This document shows, one piece after another, positions 21,873-26,897 of a stretch of 26,897 nucleotides of DNA (its first letter is position 1; each line of letters opens with the position of its first letter). The notes under the pieces are model-generated. The model searched no databases. It was not told the origin of the DNA and worked only from the letters and a program-made list of their open reading frames with translations. The translations under genes were made by a program, and so were the position numbers. Source of the DNA: a virus; IMG/VR virus record IMGVR_UViG_3300037847_005421, positions 4,312-31,208 of that record; one strand, given 5' to 3'.

Positions 21873-22043
21873 TTACTCACTTTGTTTGCATTCCAATATA
21901 TATTCTACAGTATTTGCAACATCATTCATTGCATCACGAAGATGTGTTTGTTGCCCTGACTCTTGACACATTCGATTACTCTCATCCGCAAGTGTCCAAC
22001 GCCATTTTTTCATGCTGGTACAATACCAAAGATTAATTTTCAT
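21873..22043 (-). CDS. Small hypothetical protein (56 aa)
   Basis: ATG at 22043. An in-frame upstream ATG would read through tRNA-Thr and is rejected. The protein starts MKINLWYCTSMKKWRWTL, rich in aromatics and basic residues, then a helical acidic part (LRDAMNDVANTVEYILECK). A hairpin GAGTT/AACTC lies just before the start, between it and tRNA-Thr. Only 10 bases separate it from the Mom-like gene, so the two are probably co-expressed. Not recognised. Confidence 0.6.
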   Translation of the reverse strand: MKINLWYCTSMKKWRWTLADESNRMCQESGQQTHLRDAMNDVANTVEYILECKQSE

Positions 22044-22063
22044 GTTAGAGTTATAGAACTCAG

Positions 22064-22135
22064 AGCCCTCGACTGGATTTGAACCAGCAATCTTTGCTTT
22101 ACAAAAGCACTGCATCACCGTTATGCTACAAGGGC
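22064..22135 (-). tRNA. tRNA-Thr(UGU)
   Basis: Acceptor GCCCTTG/CGAGGGC with one G-U pair, anticodon loop TTTGTAA (anticodon TGT), T-arm GCTGG-TTCAAAT-CCAGT. The top pair of the anticodon stem is a G-A mismatch. A small hairpin (22048-22061) begins 2 bases after its 3' end. Confidence 0.92.
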
Positions 22136-22139
22136 AAGG

Positions 22140-22213
<74 letters not shown>

Positions 22214-22217
22214 ATGG

Positions 22218-22247
22218 GACAATCATACCAGAACTGGTCAGATTGTC
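22218..22247 (-). repeat. tRNA-spacer hairpin element, copy C
   Basis: Outer stem GACAATC/GATTGTC, inner stem ACCAG/CTGGT with a TT loop. It starts 2 bases after tRNA-Ile and ends 4 bases before tRNA-Arg. It is the most compact copy of the element. Confidence 0.76.
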
Positions 22248-22249
22248 AA

Positions 22250-22321
22250 TAGGATTGTCGGGAATTGAACCCGATTCACACCGTTATAAGCAGTGGGCCT
22301 TAACCAATAGGCGACAATCCC
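22250..22321 (-). tRNA. tRNA-Ile(UAU)
   Basis: Acceptor GGGATTG/CAATCCT, anticodon stem CACTG/CGGTG around loop CTTATAA (anticodon TAT, reading AUA), T-arm TCGGG-TTCAATT-CCCGA. No encoded CCA. It is the first tRNA of the cluster in transcription order. Confidence 0.94.
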
Positions 22322-22322
22322 A

Positions 22323-22355
22323 ACATCAATCGTGAATCATGATTGATGTATTATA
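22323..22355 (-). promoter_or_regulatory. Candidate -10 box and leader hairpin of the tRNA cluster
   Basis: TATAAT (22350-22355) is followed directly by a perfect 9-bp hairpin ACATCAATC/GATTGATGT (22323-22349) that ends 1 base before tRNA-Ile. No good -35 is found at 16-18 bases. The box shares the string TAGTATAATA with the cassette promoter at 17647. Promoter activity is uncertain; the hairpin itself is clear. Confidence 0.4.
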
Positions 22356-22368
22356 CTATATTTTTGAA

Positions 22369-22944
22369 TCATTTCAGTACCAATTTCGTAATGTAATCAT
22401 ATGCATACTGTTGACGATACCCCTTGATTCCCCACCCCAACCAGTAGTATGCTGAAACCATATACTGATCAATAGTTTTTCCACGACCTTCAAACTCAGG
22501 AAGGTATCGTTGGAACACAGATTCATTGATCATATACCGAGTCTGACCCTCAAGACTGCTTGGATCGCATCTATATTTCTCACAGAACTTACCGAGATTA
22601 TTATAACGTCTTACTGAGGTCCACTGAATAAGACCATAACCACCGCGATGGCAATTCCCGTAAGAAACTCTAGCCCCTCCCTCGCATATGTTGGCACGGA
22701 AGTTAGACTCCTGTTTGATATTTCCCATGATCGTAGCAAGAGCATTACGATCTGAGATCTTGGTTTGTTCTTGGAGTTCTGCAAGGACATATTGTTCTTC
22801 TGGCGTGCAATCTTCACACTTCCATGATGATTCATGAGGAATTACAGGAATAGTTTGGATCTCAGGTGCCTCCGTTGCATGAGGAATTTGTGGACTAGTA
22901 AGACCTACCGCAAGGGCAGCAGAAGCAATCAAAGTCTTAAGCAT
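22369..22944 (-). CDS. Exported phage lysozyme (Phage_lysozyme2-like)
   Basis: A 191-residue muramidase-like protein. I placed the start at ATG 22944, preceded by AGGAAAG and overlapping the upstream stop by 8 bases; a longer frame upstream lies within the neighbouring gene. Residues 1-23 look like a signal sequence (MLKTLIASAALAVGLTS). The catalytic domain includes IMGNIKQESNF (72-82, with E79 a likely catalytic Glu) and GGYGLIQWT (101-109), matching the tail-lysozyme-type domain. Six Cys (43, 46, 87, 98, 121, 126) suggest disulfides outside the cytoplasm. It probably degrades peptidoglycan at lysis or works in the periplasm. No holin is visible beside it. Confidence 0.83.
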   Translation of the reverse strand: MLKTLIASAALAVGLTSPQIPHATEAPEIQTIPVIPHESSWKCEDCTPEEQYVLAELQEQTKISDRNALATIMGNIKQESNFRANICEGGARVSYGNCHRGGYGLIQWTSVRRYNNLGKFCEKYRCDPSSLEGQTRYMINESVFQRYLPEFEGRGKTIDQYMVSAYYWLGWGIKGYRQQYAYDYITKLVLK

Positions 22945-23368
22945 CGAAGTAGTCTTTCCTATAATAACGACCGAGAATGTTTGAATTATAGTACGCAGGC
23001 GTACCACTGTCAAGTGCCTTAGTCAGAACGTCGTGAAGAAAAAGTTGTCGGGTCTCTTCGTAGTTGACCCTTCCAGGTGTCTTATGTAAGCTGAGAATTT
23101 CTCTAACAAAACATTCTTTTCCAAAGAGTTTGATGTCGTCTTTTAGTTCTGGACATGACCCGTAATATTTTTTCCAGTTACTTTCACTAGTAACTCTCCT
23201 CTTACCACCTTTGGGTTTTCTCTTTTGCCAAAAATACTTTCGCCCAATGTACTGTCGTTCGTTGGACTGATTGGTAATTTTATAAACAAAACCCCAGTTG
23301 TCCCCAATAAGGCTCCCATCAAACACGGTGCCCATATATTTCCAAGGGTTTGGGTAACTTTCTTCCAC
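22937..23368 (-). CDS. GIY-YIG-like putative endonuclease
   Basis: A 143-residue protein. The GFVYKITNQSNERQYIGRKY segment (26-45) fits the GIY-YIG nuclease core, with VY and YIG at the usual spacing and Arg43 just after, where the catalytic Arg is expected. A basic KRKPKGGKRR loop follows and a Glu pair (YEE) lies near residue 104. Similar small free-standing proteins in T4-like phages are annotated as putative homing or Seg-like endonucleases. The start is GTG at 23368 (no ATG in frame before a stop), 23 bases below an AATAAATA motif. Activity is unproven. Confidence 0.68.
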   Translation of the reverse strand: MEESYPNPWKYMGTVFDGSLIGDNWGFVYKITNQSNERQYIGRKYFWQKRKPKGGKRRVTSESNWKKYYGSCPELKDDIKLFGKECFVREILSLHKTPGRVNYEETRQLFLHDVLTKALDSGTPAYYNSNILGRYYRKDYFDA

Positions 23369-23384
23369 ATCATCATAACAAAAC

Positions 23385-23549
23385 CTATGAGTATTTATTC
23401 ATCCCACGGATCTGGTATTTGTATTTCATTGCTTGAAGAAACCATGCATCTGTCAGACACTTTGGACCATGAAGCAGAACTTGCACCTGCTTTTCTGGCA
23501 GATTTGGATCTGATAGTGCTCTTTTCTTCCACTCTGGAAGTTCATTCAT
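23385..23549 (-). CDS. Small hypothetical protein (54 aa)
   Basis: ATG 23549 to TAG 23385 on the minus strand fills most of the 200-base gap between the carbamoyltransferase and the endonuclease. It reads MNELPEWKKRALSDPNLPEK, then VLLHGPKCLTDAWFLQAM and a basic aromatic tail (YKYQIRGMNKYS). It starts 20 bases after the upstream stop. A weak GGA lies near the start. The composition looks like a real small soluble protein. Not recognised. Confidence 0.55.
   Translation of the reverse strand: MNELPEWKKRALSDPNLPEKQVQVLLHGPKCLTDAWFLQAMKYKYQIRGMNKYS
23392..23399 (-). promoter_or_regulatory. Candidate late promoter motif AATAAATA
   Basis: Matches NATAAATA on the minus strand, 23 bases before the GTG start at 23368, within the end of the 54-residue gene. 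Its spacing matches the sites at 17642 and 18048. Confidence 0.35.
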
Positions 23550-23569
23550 GGTCCAAAACCGATAGAAGT

Positions 23570-25384
23570 TTAATTCTTAGAGAAAGCGATCATATTATGT
23601 TCGGGCAAGTAAAGGTATTCGATATTACTATTCCAAATTGTATTTATTGCATCCTCAATAGTTTCTACCATTGCTTCTCCAGCAAGATTGAAAGAAGTAT
23701 TGAACAAAATAGGAACTCCAGTTTTCTCATAGAACCTTTCAATCAAAGCGTAATAATTTGGGTTTTGTTCTTGAGAAACTGTTTGAATCCTACATGTTCC
23801 ATCGACATGAACAATAGAAGGAATTAATTCCTGTTTTTCATCTCGACACTTCATAGCATACATCATGAATGGACTCTCGTCAAGACCTCTAGTCTCAAAC
23901 CAATCTGCAAAGTGTTCTACTAAAATTGTTCCAGCAAACGGACGATACCACTCACGACCCTTCACACCGTTCACAATATCCTTTCCATTCTTGACTCTAG
24001 GATCAAACAAAATAGACCTATTGCCCAGTGCTCTGGGTCCATGTTCAGACCTACCCTGGTACATTGCAACAATGTTACCTTCAGTGATAAGTTTTATCAC
24101 ATCATCATGCGTAACATCATACTCCCACTTTACTTTACTTGAAATTTCTTGTTTAAGATTTTTCAATTCATCTTTATATGGAAGTCCAAAATAGATGTTA
24201 TTGATTGGCTCTTTTCTTAAAGGTGCATTTCCCGTCGCTATAGCATGAGCAAAGTAAGCCATACCAAGAGAGATTCCGCTATCATTAGAAGCAGGTTCTA
24301 CATACAATTCAACATCATCGTCTAACTGGTCAAGTAACCAATAGTTACAAACACAATTCAAGAAATAACCACCAGAGAGAATAACTTTTTTCTTCCCAGT
24401 TTCTTTTATGGCTTTTTTAATGAAAGATAGAGCAATCTGTTGTGATGCTTCTTGAACTGCATAACAAAGATTTTGAATATCTTTATTTTCCCATCTCTCA
24501 GATGCAGACAGTTTTTGTTTATCAATTTTATAGTATTCTTTGCCAAGAGATTCTGGTTTGACATGAGCCCAAGCGGGATAATCCACATCAAATAAATCTT
24601 TATTACCAATGAATAACTCAGGATCGTGTTGATATACTTTCATAATTCTATCAACGAGATCAGTTCTTTCTCCATATGGAGCAAGTCCCATCACCTTTCC
24701 ACTTTCATTCTGACCCATTTCAGAAAAATAAGCAACAGCTTCAAACATTTTCCCTGGACCAGGATCAAACGTGGAACCAAATTCAGTATCCGACTGCTCT
24801 CCAACTATATTTTTATCAATAGATCCTTTAATTTCCAAAGAAGTAATCTTTGTTGATCCAAAACGGCGAAGAACTGATTGTATACCATTTTTGTTGACTT
24901 CAAAAATAGACTCAGATTCCACAAATGTTCTTTGTGGAAAAGGATCATCAAAATTTTCTACCATAAAAGATCCAGCACCATCCATGACGACGGCACAACA
25001 TTCATCAAATCCAGAATTAATATATGCACACATCGCATGAAGTTTATGATGATGCATTAAACCAAGATCCATCACTTGTGGATGATCATATTCTTGTGGA
25101 CATGTATTTCTCTCAATCAAACCAAGTTTCATTGCCCAAGAAACATATTGGTTTTCCTGGAAATAGAGTGTTGGTTCCATGTTTTTTACCGACACATTTG
25201 TATTAGCAAGAGCTAATACATCAATTGTATCAGTATATTCTTTAATTTTCATCATAGCAGTCAAAGGGTGACTGTCATGTTTACGACGAGTCACCCTCTC
25301 TTCTGCAATGGAAAAAACAATTTCACCATCTTTTAATAAAGTCACGCAGGCATCATGGCCTACAGATACAGCAGCAATGTACAT
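23570..25384 (-). CDS. Carbamoyltransferase (NodU/CmcH/TobZ family)
   Basis: A 604-residue two-domain protein. The Kae1-like N-terminal domain starts AAVSVGHDACVTLLKDGEI (3-21) with IAEERVTRRKHDSHP, carries the metal-binding HHHKLH region, VVMDGAGSF and LSGGYFLNCVCN. The YrdC-like C-terminal domain has YQGRSEHGPRALGNRSIL and ILFNTSFNLAGEAMV. The family makes carbamoyl-adenylate from carbamoyl phosphate and ATP and transfers it to a hydroxyl of a sugar or antibiotic. In this phage the acceptor could be a glycan from the cassette, a nucleobase or a small metabolite. It lies 5 bases below nrdB, so it is read with the reductase genes. Full length. Confidence 0.92.
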   Translation of the reverse strand: MYIAAVSVGHDACVTLLKDGEIVFSIAEERVTRRKHDSHPLTAMMKIKEYTDTIDVLALANTNVSVKNMEPTLYFQENQYVSWAMKLGLIERNTCPQEYDHPQVMDLGLMHHHKLHAMCAYINSGFDECCAVVMDGAGSFMVENFDDPFPQRTFVESESIFEVNKNGIQSVLRRFGSTKITSLEIKGSIDKNIVGEQSDTEFGSTFDPGPGKMFEAVAYFSEMGQNESGKVMGLAPYGERTDLVDRIMKVYQHDPELFIGNKDLFDVDYPAWAHVKPESLGKEYYKIDKQKLSASERWENKDIQNLCYAVQEASQQIALSFIKKAIKETGKKKVILSGGYFLNCVCNYWLLDQLDDDVELYVEPASNDSGISLGMAYFAHAIATGNAPLRKEPINNIYFGLPYKDELKNLKQEISSKVKWEYDVTHDDVIKLITEGNIVAMYQGRSEHGPRALGNRSILFDPRVKNGKDIVNGVKGREWYRPFAGTILVEHFADWFETRGLDESPFMMYAMKCRDEKQELIPSIVHVDGTCRIQTVSQEQNPNYYALIERFYEKTGVPILFNTSFNLAGEAMVETIEDAINTIWNSNIEYLYLPEHNMIAFSKN

Positions 25385-25389
25385 ATTGA

Positions 25390-26520
25390 TTAAAGTTTAA
25401 AGTCAGCAAATGTATCCTTTTTAACGTCTTGTTTAATACCACCAACTACATAAGATTCAACTTCTGTTTCTTGTGGCGCAACTTGGAGACCTTTAGAAGA
25501 GATCCAATGTTGTGTCCAAGGTAGTGGATTATTGTTTGCAGAAATATCATACTGTGGTTTTAAACCAATTGCCTTAAGACGACGATTAGCAATCCACTCA
25601 ACATATTGATGAAGAAGTTTGTCATTCAAACCAATCATAGATCCATTTTTGAACAGATATTCTGCCCAACGTTTCTCTTCATTGACTGCACGATCAAACA
25701 TGGTGTAGATCCATTCTCTTTCTTCATCAAAGATTTTTTTCATTTCTGGATCATCACCATCTGCCCATTTATTCAAAATGTTCTGGGTAATGACTAGGTG
25801 TTGATTTTCGTCCCTGGCAATAAGGCTGATGATTTTAGCCGATCCTTCCATAAGCTTAAGTTCGCCAAATGCGAACGAACATGCGAAGGAGACATAGAAT
25901 CTAATTCCTTCCAAGATGTTGACATTTGCGACAGCTCTAAGGAGTTTTCTTTTGAGTTCATACCTTTCGTTTAAAGCATACGGTACTTCTTCTATCGCTT
26001 GCTTCCACTGTTCAGAATTGTCATACAGATGTGCTGAATTAATAAAATCATCATATGATTCCGTTACAGTTTTAGCACGTTCTAAAATACGATCATCAGT
26101 AAGAATAGTATCAAATACTTCACTCGGATTCGAGTAAACATTTTTAATGATATATGTATAAGATCTGGAATGAATCATCTCCATAAATTGCCAGACGTTC
26201 ATACATGCTTCCAATTCTGGAAGTGAACAATAAGGAGAAAATGCCATTCCAGGACCACGACCTTGAACAGAGTCAAGCATGATCTGATACTTCAAATTGG
26301 AAGTGAAGATATGTTTTTGTTCTGGCCGAAGTGTGTGATAATCAGATCGATCTTTTTGAAGAGAAACTTCTTCTGGTCTCCAAAAGTATCCCAACTGTTG
26401 AGTTGTTAATTTATCAAAAACAGGATACTTATATGAATCATATCTCTGAATACTCAGTGGTTTGCCAAAAAACATTGGTTGATTTTTGGCATTACATTGA
26501 TTTTTGTTGAAAACGGTCAT
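25390..26520 (-). CDS. nrdB: Ribonucleotide reductase class Ia small subunit (NrdB)
   Basis: A 376-residue R2 protein. With the ATG at 26520 the di-iron ligands are D83, E114, H117, E204, E238 and H241 and the radical Tyr is Y121, almost exactly the E. coli numbering (D84, E115, H118, Y122, E204, E238, H241), which supports this start. A GTG at 26571 would add 17 residues and overlap nrdA by 11 bases, and cannot be ruled out. Motifs: MLDSVQGRGP, FMEMIHSRSYTYI, LEGIRFYVSFACSFAF and LIARDENQH. With NrdA it reduces ribonucleotides to deoxyribonucleotides for phage DNA. Confidence 0.96.
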   Translation of the reverse strand: MTVFNKNQCNAKNQPMFFGKPLSIQRYDSYKYPVFDKLTTQQLGYFWRPEEVSLQKDRSDYHTLRPEQKHIFTSNLKYQIMLDSVQGRGPGMAFSPYCSLPELEACMNVWQFMEMIHSRSYTYIIKNVYSNPSEVFDTILTDDRILERAKTVTESYDDFINSAHLYDNSEQWKQAIEEVPYALNERYELKRKLLRAVANVNILEGIRFYVSFACSFAFGELKLMEGSAKIISLIARDENQHLVITQNILNKWADGDDPEMKKIFDEEREWIYTMFDRAVNEEKRWAEYLFKNGSMIGLNDKLLHQYVEWIANRRLKAIGLKPQYDISANNNPLPWTQHWISSKGLQVAPQETEVESYVVGGIKQDVKKDTFADFKL

Positions 26521-26560
26521 ACCTTGAATGGATGACGTTTCTTCTTTTTTAGAGATTGTT

Positions 26561-26897
26561 TTAAACTGCACAGCTTTCGCACTCCTCTTCGTTAGCGTTT
26601 TCCAGTTGAGAAATTAAACTATCAAGTTCTTCTTGTTTGTCTGATACTTCATCAGACTTAAGATCATTTGTATTTTGGTAGTAGGAAGTTTTCCATCCGT
26701 ATTTGTATGTAGTCAAAAGATCACTTGCCATGACAGAAGTTGGTACTTCATTACCAGGATAATTTTCTGGATTATAACTCCAATTACCAGAGATTGCCTG
26801 ATCAAAGAATTTCTGCATTACAGCAACAACATTAATGTAACCACGATTGGACTCCATATCCCAAAGAAGCGTATAATTGTTTTTAAGAGATCCATAT
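26561..26897 (-). CDS. nrdA: Ribonucleotide reductase class Ia large subunit (NrdA), C-terminal end
   Basis: The C-terminal 111 residues are visible and the gene enters from the window edge. It reads YGSLKNNYTLLWDMESNRGY, FFDQAISGNWSYNPENYPGN, then a KYGWKTSYYQNTND strand and an acidic tail ending ECESCAV. The CESC pair is the swinging-arm dithiol that re-reduces the active site. It runs directly into nrdB, with a 40-base gap from the ATG start of nrdB. Confidence 0.93.
   Translation of the reverse strand, partial: YGSLKNNYTLLWDMESNRGYINVVAVMQKFFDQAISGNWSYNPENYPGNEVPTSVMASDLLTTYKYGWKTSYYQNTNDLKSDEVSDKQEELDSLISQLENANEEECESCAV

Noticed and set aside
22044-22118. N-terminal extension of the 56-residue gene to an 81-residue protein
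   Set aside because: The added codons run through tRNA-Thr; the internal ATG at 22043 avoids this.
23143-23376. A 77-residue minus-strand frame starting MMMWKK
   Set aside because: It is out of frame with the GIY-YIG-like gene, which has the YIG motif and a sensible C-terminus. I considered a frameshift because the nuclease needs a GTG start, but no continuous protein results.
23225-23827. A 200-residue open frame on the plus strand
   Set aside because: It is antisense to the carbamoyltransferase, the 54-residue gene and the endonuclease, all of which have family motifs or coupling. No other plus-strand gene is supported.

Overview
The window looks like an accessory stretch of a T4-like myovirus that infects marine cyanobacteria (Synechococcus or Prochlorococcus). 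The evidence is the combination of host-type photosynthesis and carbon genes (plastocyanin petE, the start of a plastoquinol terminal oxidase, transaldolase talC) with phage class Ia ribonucleotide reductase (nrdA/nrdB), a nine-gene tRNA set that mostly reads A-ending codons, a Mom-like DNA-modification protein, a phage lysozyme and many tiny overlapping genes. Every gene I can support is on the minus strand, so transcription runs from high to low coordinates.

Region by region, in transcription order. (1) 26897-22369: the end of nrdA, nrdB, a large carbamoyltransferase, a 54-residue orphan, a GIY-YIG-like endonuclease and an exported lysozyme. (2) 22355-19315: a tRNA region (Ile-UAU, Arg-UCU, Thr-UGU, Met/Ile2-CAU, Leu-UAA, Gly-UCC, Asn-GUU, Val-UAC, Ser-UGA) interrupted by a small orphan, a Mom-like protein, an exported HExxH protein and three small genes. 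Several tRNA spacers carry a recurring two-tier hairpin with the same outer stem. (3) 19267-17840: talC, a consensus-like sigma70 promoter and three small genes, ending in a 158-nt structured non-coding stretch and a strong intrinsic terminator. (4) 17619-1449: a 16-kb, 19-gene glycan cassette that starts directly after that terminator, from a promoter nested in it. Eleven of its 18 junctions are four-base ATGA overlaps. (5) 1394-1: small orphans, petE, a 58-residue gene and the truncated terminal oxidase gene.

How the genes work together. The glycan cassette has nucleotide-sugar enzymes (a GDP-mannose 3,5-epimerase with its full active site, a GalE-like epimerase, another SDR epimerase and two UDP-glucose/GDP-mannose dehydrogenase relatives), an NAD synthetase, about ten glycosyltransferases (three GT11, GT2, GT17, GT25, exostosin-like and others), a sulfotransferase and a methyltransferase. 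I see no flippase, polymerase or initiating membrane transferase. I therefore infer that the glycan is built in the cytoplasm, possibly on virion proteins, or that it feeds a host export pathway. petE and the oxidase would redirect photosynthetic electrons, talC would supply pentose phosphate, and ribonucleotide reductase would make deoxynucleotides.

The most novel-looking items are the repeated tRNA-spacer hairpins, the membrane-free glycan cassette with its likely L-galactose route, and the nested terminator/promoter at 17642-17681. Family assignments rest on motifs recognised by eye; no database search was run.
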